Source: Microtetraspora glauca
GTDB taxonomy: Bacteria > Actinomycetota > Actinomycetes > Streptosporangiales > Streptosporangiaceae
DNA: 64,000 nucleotides
Reading direction: 5' to 3'
Assembly (NCBI GenBank): GCA_001570385.1
Contig: BBYL01000007.1
Span: forward strand, 1-64,000
Of this stretch, positions 44,785-55,959 are shown piece after piece. Position 1 is the first letter of the stretch; the number at the start of each line of letters is the position of its first letter. The translations under genes and the position numbers were made by a program. A model generated the notes under the pieces. It made no database searches. It saw only the letters and a list, made by a program, of their open reading frames with translations, and had not been told where the DNA came from.

Positions 44785-46149
44785 GTGAAGGGGCGGCAGG
44801 CCGGGTGGGGCTCGGCCGTACTCGACCGGTTCCAGAACCCGACCCAGGTCCTGGCGACCGGATTCGGCAGCGTGGTGCTGATCGGCACCGTCCTCCTGAC
44901 GCTTCCGATCGCGACGACCTCCGGTGAGTCCGCGGGTTGGGTGTCCGCCCTGTTCACCGCGACCTCGGCGGTGTGCGTGACGGGCCTGGTGATCGTCGAC
45001 ACCGGGGCGTACTGGTCCTCCTTCGGTGAAGGGGTGATCGCCGGGCTGGTCCAGGTCGGCGGCCTCGGGATCATGATGATGGCCACCCTGTTCACCATGC
45101 TGGTCTCCGGCCGCATGGGACTCCGGGTCCGGCTCATGGCCCAGGCCCAGACCAGCACGCTCAACGTGGCCGACGCCCGCCGGGTGGTGCGCAACGTCGT
45201 GATCTTCAGCCTCGTCTCCGAGGCGATCGTGGCCGTGATCCTCACCGCCAGACTGATGATCAAGTACGACGAGTCGTTCGGTGAGGCGGTCTACCACGGG
45301 GTCTTCCACGCGATCTCGGCGTTCAACAACGCCGGGTTCGCCCTGTGGCCGGACAGCCTGATGGGGTTCGTGACCGACCCGTGGATCTGCCTCACGATCG
45401 CCGCGGCGGTGATCGTCGGCGGCCTGGGCTTCCCGGTGATGTTCGAGCTGCTGCGCTCCTGGCGGCGGCCCAGCCGCTGGTCGGTGCTCACCCGCGTGAG
45501 CGTCGTCGTCACCGTGCTCCTGCTCTCCTCCGGCACGCTGGTCTTCCTGATGACGGAGTGGCGCAACCCCGGCACCATGGGCGCCCTCGACGACTCCGAG
45601 AAGCTGCTGGCCAGCTTCTTCACCGCCGTCATGCCGCGCTCGTCGGGCTTCAACAGCATCGACGTCTCCCAGATGGCGCCGTCGAGCTGGCTGGCCACCG
45701 ACATCCTGATGTTCATCGGCGCGGGCAGCGCCGGCACCGGGGGCGGCATCAAGGTCACGACGTTCGGACTGCTGGCCTTCGTCATCTGGGCGGAGCTGCG
45801 GGGCGAGTCCCGGGTCAACGTCGGGCACCGGCGGCTCACCGAGTCCGCGCAGCGCCAGGCGGTCGCGATCAGCGCGCTCGGCGTCGCCCTCGTCGCGGTG
45901 TCCACCTACGTCCTGCTCGTGCTGACCCCGCACAGCCTGGACAAGGTGCTGTTCGAGGCCGTCTCGGCGTTCAGCACGACCGGCCTGTCCACCGGCATCA
46001 CCGCGGACGTGCCCCCGGCCGGGCACCTGCTCCTGGTGGTGCTCATGTTCATCGGCAGGATCGGCCCCCTCACGCTCGGCTCGGCGCTCGCCCTCAAGGA
46101 GCGCACCCGCCGTTACGAACTACCCGAGGAGCGAGTCATCGTTGGCTGA
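44785..46149 (+). CDS. ktrB: Potassium uptake channel subunit KtrB
   Basis: A 454-residue TrkH/KtrB-type transporter with four pore repeats. Selectivity loops are visible: TSAVCVTGLVIVDTG, ISAFNNAGFALWPDS, MPRSSGFNSIDVS and VSAFSTTGLSTGITAD. K+ uptake, probably coupled to Na+, gated by KtrA. GTG 44785 has GAAGGGG nine bases upstream; the frame is open to 44650, but the sequence there is low in G/C and looks like promoter (TTGACG at 44711). Overlaps ktrA by eight bases. Confidence 0.9.
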   Translation: MKGRQAGWGSAVLDRFQNPTQVLATGFGSVVLIGTVLLTLPIATTSGESAGWVSALFTATSAVCVTGLVIVDTGAYWSSFGEGVIAGLVQVGGLGIMMMATLFTMLVSGRMGLRVRLMAQAQTSTLNVADARRVVRNVVIFSLVSEAIVAVILTARLMIKYDESFGEAVYHGVFHAISAFNNAGFALWPDSLMGFVTDPWICLTIAAAVIVGGLGFPVMFELLRSWRRPSRWSVLTRVSVVVTVLLLSSGTLVFLMTEWRNPGTMGALDDSEKLLASFFTAVMPRSSGFNSIDVSQMAPSSWLATDILMFIGAGSAGTGGGIKVTTFGLLAFVIWAELRGESRVNVGHRRLTESAQRQAVAISALGVALVAVSTYVLLVLTPHSLDKVLFEAVSAFSTTGLSTGITADVPPAGHLLLVVLMFIGRIGPLTLGSALALKERTRRYELPEERVIVG

Positions 46150-46804
46150 CAAGAAGAACGATCCTGTCGTGGTCGTCGGCCTCGGCCGGTTCGGCAGCTC
46201 CCTCGCGCTGGAACTGGCGGCGAGGGGAACCGAGGTGCTGGCCATCGACAGCCGCCCCAAGCTGGTGCAGAGCCTGGCCGGACGGATCACGAACATCGCG
46301 ACCGCGGACGCCACCGACATCGAGGCGCTGCGCCAGCTCGGCGTGCCCGACTTCTACCGGGCCGTGGTCGCCATCGGCAGTGACCTGGAGGCGAGCATCC
46401 TCGCCACCTCGCTGCTGGTGGAGCTGGAACTGGAGGACATCTGGGCCAAGGCGGTCAGCCGCCAGCACGGCCAGATCCTGCACCGGATCGGCGCCCACCA
46501 TGTCGTCTTCCCCGAGCACGACATGGGGGAGCGGGTCGCCCACATGGTCAGCGGCCGGATGCTCGACTACGTGGAGGTCGACGAGAACTTCGCCCTCGTC
46601 AAGACCCACCCGCCCAAGGAGTTCGTCGGCGTCCCGCTGGGCCAGTCGAAGCTGCGCCGCAAGTACGGCGTGACGATCGTGGCCGTCAAGAGCCCCGGCG
46701 AGGAGTTCACCTACACCACGGCGGAGACCGAGCTCTCCTACGGCGACATCGTCCTCGTCTCCGGCAGGAGCGACAACGTCGAGCGCTTCGCCGAACTCCC
46801 CTGA
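46142..46804 (+). CDS. ktrA: Potassium uptake regulatory subunit KtrA
   Basis: A 220-residue cytosolic RCK protein. The N-terminal nucleotide-binding domain has VVVVGLGRFGSSLALELAAR and EVLAIDSRP; the C-terminal RCK_C domain begins near NFALVKTHPPKEFVG. It binds ATP/ADP and opens KtrB. Starts at the TTG at 46142 (MADKKNDPVVVVG) inside the end of ktrB, with GAGGAG upstream. Confidence 0.92.
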   Translation: MADKKNDPVVVVGLGRFGSSLALELAARGTEVLAIDSRPKLVQSLAGRITNIATADATDIEALRQLGVPDFYRAVVAIGSDLEASILATSLLVELELEDIWAKAVSRQHGQILHRIGAHHVVFPEHDMGERVAHMVSGRMLDYVEVDENFALVKTHPPKEFVGVPLGQSKLRRKYGVTIVAVKSPGEEFTYTTAETELSYGDIVLVSGRSDNVERFAELP

Positions 46805-47152
46805 CCTCTGGGTGACCGAGAAGGAGCTGAACCGCTGGCAGGCCGCAGGCGTCGGCGTGCACGTCAAGCAGGCGGGAGCTCTCTCCGTGACCATCGGCGG
46901 TGAGCGTGTAGGGAGCATGGCGGGTCGATCGCCGGGCCGCCCGAGCACGCACGGCGACCATGGCGCAGGTATGGGTGCAATCTTGCAGTTTCCCTGAGAA
47001 CGTACAGGTCAGGGCCGTGGGACTTGCACTGCAAGTGCTCGCTTCCTCCGTCTGTGGCACCGGCTGCCGAGCGCCGGTCACTCTGATCTCGGGCGCCGCC
47101 GAACCGTTCGGCCAGGCGCCGGATCAGCCCCCCCTCAGCCCTTGGAGGAGAC
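46805..47152. other. Intergenic region with a palindrome
   Basis: A GTG-started frame (46812-46997, VTEKELNRWQAAGVGVHVKQ) has no recognisable domain and is not called. A perfect palindrome ACTTGCA-C-TGCAAGT (47022-47036) lies 117 bases before the secreted-protein gene and is a likely regulator site; CTTGCAG occurs again at 46982. Confidence 0.45.
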
Positions 47153-47686
47153 ATGCGCGCGTTTCTCGTCGCGACCCTCGCCGCCGGCCTGCTCGCGGCA
47201 CCCGTCACCGTCTCGACCGCCGCGGCAGCGTCGGCGGCGACCCCCACGACAGGCTTGCCGGCCGCCGGTTCGGCGAGCCGGGCACTGCCCACCTGCTCGG
47301 GCGAGCGGATCCTGCGGAGGGAGGTCTGGGCCGTCAACGGCACGGTCGCGGGCTCGCCCCGGCAGAAAGCCGCCTACATCCACCTCTTCTACAACGGCTC
47401 CACTCGTACGGCGTGCGCGTTCCTGAACTCCACGGACTACACGTGGGGCGTCAGGAAGTACGTAGAGCTGAGGCTGCGCAACTGCGTGTCCACCACCTCG
47501 TCCGGCCGCTGCATCTCCACGCTCAATCCGGCGTACGTCCGTGGCTGGACGACGGGCCGGAGCGGGACCGCTGTGCTGCCGTTCAGCCGGGGCTGCCTGA
47601 CGGTCGAGGCCACGGTCATGTACGGCGGCTTCCAGGGCAGCCGGACGATCCCCAGTGGCAGCGTGTGCCTGGGGTCCCGGGTCTGA
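47153..47686 (+). CDS. Small secreted protein with disulphides
   Basis: A 177-residue exported protein: signal peptide MRAFLVATLAAGLLAAPVTV ending near AAAASAA. The mature part has six Cys (TCSGERIL, TACAFLNS, LRNCVS, GRCIS, RGCLT, SVCLG), which probably form three disulphides. Beta-rich sequence, family not recognised. ATG preceded by GGAGGAGAC. Together with the gene at 49868-50347 it flanks asnB. Confidence 0.75.
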   Translation: MRAFLVATLAAGLLAAPVTVSTAAAASAATPTTGLPAAGSASRALPTCSGERILRREVWAVNGTVAGSPRQKAAYIHLFYNGSTRTACAFLNSTDYTWGVRKYVELRLRNCVSTTSSGRCISTLNPAYVRGWTTGRSGTAVLPFSRGCLTVEATVMYGGFQGSRTIPSGSVCLGSRV

Positions 47687-47713
47687 GGGTCCCCCTCCGC
47701 TCCCGGCCTCCGA

Positions 47714-47756
47714 GCCTCCGCTCCTTCCCGCCTCCGCTCCTTCCCGCCTCCGGTCC
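47714..47756. repeat. 16-bp tandem repeat
   Basis: GCCTCCGCTCCTTCCC twice (47714 and 47730) plus a partial third copy, 28 bases after the secreted-protein stop codon. Confidence 0.85.
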
Positions 47757-47938
47757 GTGCCGCCGGGCAAGGGCCATCCCCGGCTGATCCTCGGCCGATC
47801 ATGGTTCACCATCGCGATTGAACCCATCTGCCCCATGCGGGTGGGTTCGTCGCTTTACATGACATTTGTAGCTCTTTGCGGAGGTCGGCGAGCTGATTCT
47901 GGACCCGCGCGGGCATAATCCGCCCAGGTCAGGCGTTT

Positions 47939-47955
47939 AGTTAGCTGTACTAACT
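47939..47955. promoter_or_regulatory. Inverted repeat upstream of asnB
   Basis: AGTTAG-CTGTA-CTAACT, 23 bases before the asnB ATG. A CATAAT at 47914-47919 may be the -10 element. Candidate operator for asnB control. Confidence 0.45.
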
Positions 47956-47978
47956 TCTTCTCGCTAGGGGGCACGAAG

Positions 47979-49820
47979 ATGTGCGGTATCGCCGGCTGGG
48001 TCGACTACGACCGTGACCTGAGAACCGTGCGCGACGTCGCGCAGGCCATGACCGACACCATGGTGTGCCGGGGACCGGACGCCGAAGGCCTGCGGGTGGA
48101 GCCGCACGCGGCGCTCGGCCACCGCCGGCTCGCCATCATCGACATCGAGGGCGGCCGCCAGCCGATGGCCGCCGAAAGGGACGGGAGGCTCCTCGCCGTC
48201 CTCACGTACAGCGGCGAGGTCTACAACTTCCGCGAGCTGCGCGCCGAACTGGCCTCCCGCGGGCACCACTTCCGGACGGAGAGCGACACCGAGGTCGTCC
48301 TCGAGGCGTACCTGGAGTGGGGAGAGGACTTCGTCGGCCGGCTCAACGGCATGTACGCCTTCGCCATCTGGGACGCCCGCCGCGAGGAACTGCTCCTCGT
48401 CCGCGACCGGATGGGCATCAAGCCGCTCTACTACTACCCGACCCCGTCAGGGGTGCTGTTCGGCTCGGAGCCGAAGGCGATCCTCGCCAACCCGCTGGCG
48501 GAGCGGGTGGTCGACGCCGACGGCCTGCGCGAGCTGCTCGCCTTCGTCAAGACGCCGGAGCGGGCCATCTACCGCGGCATGTACGAGGTCCGTCCCGGCC
48601 AGCTCGTCCGGATCCGCCGCGAGGGCGTGACCCGGCGCCGCTACTGGACCCTGGAGTCCCGCGAGCACACCGACGACCTCCCCACCACGATCGAGAACGT
48701 GCGCGGGCTGCTGGACGACATCGTCAGCCGCCAGCTCATCTCGGACGTGCCACTGTGCACCCTGCTGTCGGGCGGCCTGGACTCCAGCGCCGTGACCGCG
48801 CTCGCCGCGAGGGCGCTGGGCACGACGAAGGTCCGGTCGTTCTCCGTCGACTTCGCCGGGTACACCGAGAACTTCCAGCCCGACGAGATGCGCGACACCC
48901 CTGACGGCCCGTACGTCAAGGACGTGGTCAAGCACATCGGCGCCGACCACACCGACATTCTGCTGAACTCGGCCGACCTGATGGACCCGGCCGTCCGGGC
49001 GGCGGTGCTGCGGGCACGCGACCTGCCGGCCGGCATCGGCGACATGGACACCTCGCTCTACCTGCTGTTCAAGGCGATCCGAGGGCACTCGACCGTGGCG
49101 CTCTCCGGCGAATCCGCCGACGAGGTCTTCGGCGGGTACAAGTGGTTCCACGACGCCGAGGCGGTCAACTCCGGCACCTTCCCGTGGCTGGCCATGCGGG
49201 GATCCATCGGGCGCCGCGGCCTGGACGGGCTCTTCGACGAGGAGCTCACCCGCAAGCTCGACATCCCCGCCTACCGGGCCGACGCCTACCAGCAGGCCCT
49301 GGCCGAGGTGCGGCCGCTGCCCGGTGAGACCGGCCTGCAGAAGCGGATGCGGGAGGTCAGCTATCTGCACCTCACCCGCTTCGTGCAGATCCTCCTGGAC
49401 CGCAAGGACCGGATGAGCATGGCCGTCGGCCTGGAGGTGCGCGTCCCCTTCTGCGACCACCGCCTGGTGGAGTACGTCTACAACGCCCCGTGGGCGATGA
49501 AGACGTTCGACGGGCGGGAGAAGAGCCTCCTGCGCGCCGCCACCGCGGACGTCCTGCCGCGTTCGGTGGTCGAGCGCCGCAAGAGCCCCTACCCCTCGAC
49601 CCAGGACCCCGCGTACGAGCGGGCGCTCCAGGCCGAGGCGGTCAGGCTCCTCGGCCTGGACGACCTGCCGGTGGCGCCGCTGCTCGACATGGCGAAGGCG
49701 CGGACCGCGCTCGACCACGAGGTGGGGACGACCAGCCTCCAGGAGAGCAGGGCCGCGATGGAGCAGCTCATCCAGTTCAACGCCTGGCTGGAGAGGTACG
49801 GGGTCCGCGTCACCATCTGA
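47979..49820 (+). CDS. asnB: Asparagine synthase (glutamine-hydrolysing)
   Basis: A 613-residue two-domain enzyme that makes asparagine from aspartate, ATP and glutamine. The N-terminal Cys2 glutaminase domain starts MCGIAGWVDYDRDL with RGPDAEG and YNFRELR. The synthase domain has the PP-loop LLSGGLDSSAVTALAA and ALSGESADEVFGGYKWFH. Actinobacterial AsnB of this type is also found in secondary-metabolite and wall-amidation settings; with no such cluster here, ordinary asparagine synthesis or wall amidation are both possible. Confidence 0.93.
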   Translation: MCGIAGWVDYDRDLRTVRDVAQAMTDTMVCRGPDAEGLRVEPHAALGHRRLAIIDIEGGRQPMAAERDGRLLAVLTYSGEVYNFRELRAELASRGHHFRTESDTEVVLEAYLEWGEDFVGRLNGMYAFAIWDARREELLLVRDRMGIKPLYYYPTPSGVLFGSEPKAILANPLAERVVDADGLRELLAFVKTPERAIYRGMYEVRPGQLVRIRREGVTRRRYWTLESREHTDDLPTTIENVRGLLDDIVSRQLISDVPLCTLLSGGLDSSAVTALAARALGTTKVRSFSVDFAGYTENFQPDEMRDTPDGPYVKDVVKHIGADHTDILLNSADLMDPAVRAAVLRARDLPAGIGDMDTSLYLLFKAIRGHSTVALSGESADEVFGGYKWFHDAEAVNSGTFPWLAMRGSIGRRGLDGLFDEELTRKLDIPAYRADAYQQALAEVRPLPGETGLQKRMREVSYLHLTRFVQILLDRKDRMSMAVGLEVRVPFCDHRLVEYVYNAPWAMKTFDGREKSLLRAATADVLPRSVVERRKSPYPSTQDPAYERALQAEAVRLLGLDDLPVAPLLDMAKARTALDHEVGTTSLQESRAAMEQLIQFNAWLERYGVRVTI

Positions 49821-49867
49821 CCCGCTCCCGGCCGTCACCGACTGGCCCCACCGACCCGCCCGTGCGG

Positions 49868-50347
49868 CTACTGGGGCCAGTTGGCCACGGTCGAGGCCTT
49901 GATCGGATCGACGTAGCAGTTCACGGTGGCCCGGCGGGCCTTGTCCAGTACGCAGACCTTCACGTCCACACGCGTGATCTCGCCGTCGGAGGAGAGCCGG
50001 AACGAGCTCTTCGCCGCGCAGGTCGACCTGGGCTGGGCCCATCCGGTGCCGCCGCCGGCGTAGTGGAAGCGGGCGCGGATGTACGCGCAATGGCCGTCGT
50101 GCCGGTCGCGGTCGTACAGCGTGCCCGACACGACGAACGTCTCCGCGCTGAAGTCGGTGATCCACACGTCGGCCTTGGCGTACCCCCCGTGGCCGCCCCT
50201 GGACTGGACGGGTCCCCAGTGGAGCCGGGCCGCGGCGGCCTCGGCCGGCGCGGTCAGGCCGCCGACGGCCACGACCGTCAGCAGCGCGGCGGCACCGGCC
50301 GCGCGGGCGGTTCTGCGGGCGGTCCTGATGATGGTGCTGTTCTTCAT
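49868..50347 (-). CDS. Small secreted protein
   Basis: A 159-residue exported protein: basic start (MKNSTIIRTARRTARAAGAA), hydrophobic core and AEA cleavage region. The mature part (RLHWGPVQSRGGHGGYAKAD) is beta-rich with Cys in HCAYIRA, STCAAKS, KVCVLD and VNCYVD. I start at ATG 50347; the upstream extension is encoded by the 14-bp repeat and is not protein. Convergent with asnB. No family recognised. Confidence 0.75.
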   Translation of the reverse strand: MKNSTIIRTARRTARAAGAAALLTVVAVGGLTAPAEAAAARLHWGPVQSRGGHGGYAKADVWITDFSAETFVVSGTLYDRDRHDGHCAYIRARFHYAGGGTGWAQPRSTCAAKSSFRLSSDGEITRVDVKVCVLDKARRATVNCYVDPIKASTVANWPQ

Positions 50348-50402
50348 GCCTCCATGAGTAGTGCCGCCGACTTGGAGCCACCTTGCATCCCGCTGGGCTC
50401 CG

Positions 50403-50469
50403 CCGGAACCCACCTGCCGGAACCCACCTGCCGGAACCCACCTGCCGGAACCCACCTGCCGGAACCCGT
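50403..50469. repeat. 14-bp tandem repeat
   Basis: CCGGAACCCACCTG occurs four times perfectly (50403, 50417, 50431, 50445), followed by partial copies (50459 and 50470). Lies between divergent promoters of the secreted-protein and DHA2 exporter genes, so copy number could affect either. Confidence 0.95.
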
Positions 50470-50588
50470 CCGGAACCCGCGCGGGAAGCCGCTCGCGCGG
50501 GCGGGTGAGGAGAAGAATGGTCATTCTCGGTACGGCGATCCTCATCTCTGCGTAGTGTCATCATCACTCATTGTGATCGAAGCGGGGG

Positions 50589-52303
<1,715 letters not shown>

Positions 52304-52307
<4 letters not shown>

Positions 52308-52846
52308 CCCGATATCTGGCTGGCCTGATCACGGCGACCGCCGCTCTCGGCGCGGGTGTCTGGCTGCTGATCGCGCCGTACGGCCTGGACTACCCCTCCG
52401 GCAGCACGGCGTCGGGGGTCGACGCGTGGACGGGAGCGCTGGTGTGCGCGCTCTCCCTGGCCACCATCGGGGTGTGGGCCCGTGCCTGGCGCGCGCAGCT
52501 CCGCGCCGACGGGCTGCTGCCCGAGCGCCAGGCGGTACGGCCGGACCGGTCGGCCCTGCCGCATCCGGATGAGCACGGCCGGGCCGACTCGTCGGACGCG
52601 GCGAGGGTCGCACGGGCACTGGAGGAGGAGCCGCCCCCGCCCCCGCCGCAGGTGCCGACCATCGAGGACCTGCACGGCCTGCTCAAGCCTCTGGTGGCCG
52701 CACTGGCCGCCGACCAGATGGAGCGGACCCACGCGCAGAGCGCCCAGCCGCAGAACGCCCATCCACAGAACGCCCGCCCGCGGAACGCCCACGGGCCGAG
52801 CACCCACACGCAGACCGCGTACACGAATGCGGAGGAGGACTGGTGA
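52304..52846 (+). CDS. Membrane protein with proline/asparagine-rich tail
   Basis: A 180-residue protein with two N-terminal helices ([38 protein letters not shown]), then a cytoplasmic region with a Pro-run ([20 protein letters not shown]), a helix and a repetitive [14 protein letters not shown] tail. Coupled at both ends by ATGA/GTGA overlaps to the exporter and the next small gene. No family recognised; a small partner of the exporter is possible (inference). Confidence 0.65.
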
Positions 52847-53082
52847 GCAGGTGGGGAATCGCCGGCATCGGCATGATCTTCGCGATCGGCGTCTGGCTGG
52901 TCGCGGCGCCGTTCGTGACCGGCCAGCAACCGGACAGCGCGACCTGGACCACGGCCACCCGCAATGATGTGATCGTCGGCGCGGCGCTCGCGCTCCTCGG
53001 CTTCACCGGCTTCTTCACGGTGCTCGCCGGTCACGTCGCCGACATGTACGCCAAGGGCCCGCAGCCGCCCGCCCAGCGCTGA
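52843..53082 (+). CDS. Small two-helix membrane protein
   Basis: A 79-residue protein (GTG 52843, [20 protein letters not shown]) with two helices, the second LALLGFTGFFTVLAGHVAD. Resembles the SPW-repeat/DUF-type small membrane proteins and the N-terminal half of the preceding gene product (WLLIAPYG against WLVAAPFV). Third gene of the exporter operon. Confidence 0.65.
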   Translation: MSRWGIAGIGMIFAIGVWLVAAPFVTGQQPDSATWTTATRNDVIVGAALALLGFTGFFTVLAGHVADMYAKGPQPPAQR

Positions 53083-53114
53083 CCAGCGTTGCCACGGAAG
53101 CCGCAGACGGGACG

Positions 53115-53243
53115 AACGTATGGCGGTTCCCCGGCGCCGACCTGGTGTTCGCGCTGTTCCTGTTCGGCACGTTCAACCTGGTCTACATCGTGCTCGGCCG
53201 GTTCTTCATACGCGGCCTGATGGCCGGAGCGGTCAAGGGCTGA
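53115..53243 (+). pseudogene. Remnant resembling C-terminus of a sugar ABC permease
   Basis: A frame without a normal start codon encodes FPGADLVFALFLFGTFNLVY and ends RFFIRGLMAGAVKG plus stop. That ending is the hallmark C-terminus of MalG/DasC-type sugar permeases. The rest of the permease is missing. A CTG at 53080 is the only start in frame. It lies just before the convergent chitinase gene, where permeases for chitin sugars are often found. Either a relic or a very small membrane protein. Confidence 0.4.
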
Positions 53244-53382
53244 GAGCGTCCCGGCCGACCGGTCCGGCCTGCGGTCCGGATCTCCCGGCGGATCTCCCGG
53301 CGGGGGCGCGCCCATCGAGCGGGCGTGTCCCTCGCCGTCCCCGCCGGGAGATCCGTCGTTTCCCGAAATATCCGAGTAAGGG

Positions 53383-55950
53383 CTACTTCAGGCCGGTGTC
53401 CACGGCACCGGTCAGCGTGCCGGTGTCACCGGACATCTCCCAGATCATCACGCCGAGCAGGCCCTTGGTACGCAGCCACGCGGTCTTCTTGGCGATCGAC
53501 CACGTGTCGTCGAAGGTCCACCACTGGCCGGCCTGGCTCGCGCTGCCGGTGTAGCAGTAGGTGGCCCCCGCCTGCTCGTCGTGCCGTACGGTGCAGCCGG
53601 GCACGCTCGCCACCAGGTTGCTGTAGCCCCGGGTGCCCGCCTCCTCCTGGAACTGGCCCGGCGCGGCACCGGTCGCCGACTGCCACTCGCCGGACTTGCC
53701 GCCGTCGGCGACGCCCTGCCAACCGCGCCCGTAGTACGCGAGACCGATGGTGAGCTTGCGCGGGTTCACCCCGGCCTGCAGGTACACGTTGACCGCGTTC
53801 TCGACGCTGAAGTGGAACGAGTACGGGTCGTCGGTGTCGGCGTACAGGTTGCCCTGGTGGCCGGTCCGGTTCGGCTCCCACGAGTTGTCGCTGCCCGCGC
53901 CGTGGAAGTCGTAGCCCTGGATGTTGAAGATGTCCAGGGACTTGGCGACCTCGGGCAGGTCCCAGCCCGCCGCGATCTTGTCCGGGTCGGCCGGGGTGAA
54001 CGCGGTGAGCTGGTAGCGCTTCCCGGTCTCCACGGTCAGCGCGTCCAGCTGCCTGCGGAACTCGGCGATCAGCAGGGTGTTGTTCGCCTTGTCGTTCGGG
54101 CCGATGTGGTTTCCGGCGTGGCCCTCGGCGCCCGGCCACTCCCAGTCCAGGTCGATGCCGTCGAAGATCCCGGCGGCGCTGCCCGGCCCGCCCGCGCTGT
54201 TGTACTCGGGCAGGTTGCCCTTGATGTACATGTCGATGCAGGAGCTGACGAACTTCTTCCTGGACGCGTCCGTGGCGGCCACGTCGGAGAAGTACTTCGA
54301 GTACGTCCAGCCGCCGAGCGAGATCAGCACCTTCAGGTTCGGGTACTTCGCCTTGAGCTTGCGCAGCTGGTTGTAGTTGCCGCGCAGCTTCTCCCAGCCG
54401 GTGTCGGCGACGCCGTCCACGGACTGCGCCGAGCTCATCGGCCGGCCGTAGTCGGCGTCGGCGTCACCCGAGCCGTCACCCTGGTTCGGGTCCTGCGGGT
54501 CGGACGAGGTTCCCTTGGTGACGCCGTTGAGGCAGGTCAGCTTCACCGGGTCGATGTTGGCGAACGCGTAGTTGAGGTGGGTCAGCTTCGCCGCCGCCCC
54601 GGTCGTGTCGAGGTTCTTCACGAAGTACTGGCGGCCGTAGATGCCCCACTGCACGAAGTAGCCGACCCTGGCGTACCCGTTCTCGACGATGTCGGCGGTG
54701 GTCGCCTTGACGGCGACGCCGGCAGCCGACGTGTTGTCGTAGAGGTCACGGGCCCGCACGGTGAAGGTGTACTCCGTGGACGGGGACAACCCGGTCACCG
54801 TGGCCGTGGTGCCGAGCACGCTCGTCGCCAGTGTCGTGCCGACGTACACGTCGTATCCGGCGACGCCCTTGTTGTCGGTCGAGGCGTCCCACGCGAGCGC
54901 GACGCTGGACGACGTCTTGCCGGTGCTGCGCACGTTGGCCGGCACGGTGGGCGGCTGGGTGTCGTCGGCCGGATTGTTGGTGGTCACCTTCAGCGGCGAA
55001 CTGGCCGGCGAGGGGGTGCCCTTGCGGTCCTTGGCCTTGACCGTGAACGTGTACTCGGTGTTCGGGCTCAGGCCGGTGACCGTCGCGGCGGTCCCGGTGA
55101 CCGTCGTGGCCAGGTCGGTGCCTCGGTAGACCTCGTACGCCGTGATCGGGAGGCTGCCCGCCGTCGCGGCGTCCCAGGCGAGGGAGACCGTCTTGGTGGT
55201 CTTGACCGGCGAGCGGAGGTTCCCCGGCGCGGAGGGCGGGGTGTCCGCAGAGCCGTCGCATCGCACGTCGTTGACCCGGCAGCTCGTCGGCTCCACGGGC
55301 GAGCTGAGCGTGAAGGTCGGGCTGTACGGCTCGGTGGTCGCGTGCGCCGCGATCTTGGTGTTGTAGAAGGCCGGACTCAGCGTGACCTGACGGCCGCTCT
55401 GGCTCAGCGAGCCGTTCTGGGCGTTGCTCGCGGTGACCCCGGCGGGCAGCTCGAACTGGATCGACCAGGCGTCGAGGGCGGCGTCGCCGTTGTTCTCGAC
55501 GACGAACTTCCCCTGGCTGCCGCTGAGGGAGAAGCTCGCGACGACCGGCGCGGCCGGCGGGGGCGGGTCGCCGCTGCCGTCGCAGTTGGCGTTGTTGATC
55601 AGGCAGCTCGTCGGCTGGGCGGGTGAGCTGAGCGTGAAGGTCGGGCTGTACGGCTCGGTGTTCCCGTTCGCCCGGACGGTGTTGATGTAGAACGCCGGGG
55701 TGAGTTTGACCCGTGTGCCGGTCTGGGTCGTGGTGGCGTTCTGGGGGTTGCTGACGGTGACCCCGGCGGGCAGGTCGAACTGGATCGACCAGCCGGTGAC
55801 GGGGGCGCTCTCGGGGTTGCTCACCACGAACTTGCCCTGATTGCCGGTCAGGGTGAAGGCGGCGGTGAGGCGGGCGGCAGCGTGTGCCGGGGCGGCCGCG
55901 AAGGCGACCATCATGGCGATCGGGAGCAACAGGACGGCTAATCGGCGCAT
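53383..55950 (-). CDS. Secreted multidomain GH18 chitinase
   Basis: An 855-residue exported enzyme that cleaves chitin. Order: signal peptide (1-24), two CBM2-like binding modules in tandem (about 25-125 and 133-235; both end in TSCxxNxxCDGS), two fibronectin type III domains (about 237-420; SLAWDAATAGSLPITAYEVY and VALAWDASTDNKGVAGYDVY), then the GH18 barrel (about 427-855). The catalytic motif is FDGIDLDWEWPG, with the acid Glu, and ALISLGGWTYSKYF-like KVLISLGGWTYSKYFSD precedes it. ATG 55950. Palindromes overlap its leader. Confidence 0.95.
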   Translation of the reverse strand: MRRLAVLLLPIAMMVAFAAAPAHAAARLTAAFTLTGNQGKFVVSNPESAPVTGWSIQFDLPAGVTVSNPQNATTTQTGTRVKLTPAFYINTVRANGNTEPYSPTFTLSSPAQPTSCLINNANCDGSGDPPPPAAPVVASFSLSGSQGKFVVENNGDAALDAWSIQFELPAGVTASNAQNGSLSQSGRQVTLSPAFYNTKIAAHATTEPYSPTFTLSSPVEPTSCRVNDVRCDGSADTPPSAPGNLRSPVKTTKTVSLAWDAATAGSLPITAYEVYRGTDLATTVTGTAATVTGLSPNTEYTFTVKAKDRKGTPSPASSPLKVTTNNPADDTQPPTVPANVRSTGKTSSSVALAWDASTDNKGVAGYDVYVGTTLATSVLGTTATVTGLSPSTEYTFTVRARDLYDNTSAAGVAVKATTADIVENGYARVGYFVQWGIYGRQYFVKNLDTTGAAAKLTHLNYAFANIDPVKLTCLNGVTKGTSSDPQDPNQGDGSGDADADYGRPMSSAQSVDGVADTGWEKLRGNYNQLRKLKAKYPNLKVLISLGGWTYSKYFSDVAATDASRKKFVSSCIDMYIKGNLPEYNSAGGPGSAAGIFDGIDLDWEWPGAEGHAGNHIGPNDKANNTLLIAEFRRQLDALTVETGKRYQLTAFTPADPDKIAAGWDLPEVAKSLDIFNIQGYDFHGAGSDNSWEPNRTGHQGNLYADTDDPYSFHFSVENAVNVYLQAGVNPRKLTIGLAYYGRGWQGVADGGKSGEWQSATGAAPGQFQEEAGTRGYSNLVASVPGCTVRHDEQAGATYCYTGSASQAGQWWTFDDTWSIAKKTAWLRTKGLLGVMIWEMSGDTGTLTGAVDTGLK

Positions 55951-55959
55951 GTGAGAACT

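Noticed and set aside
50403..50469. CRISPR or iteron origin
   Set aside because: Four perfect 14-bp units without spacers, and no replication gene nearby; plain tandem repeat.
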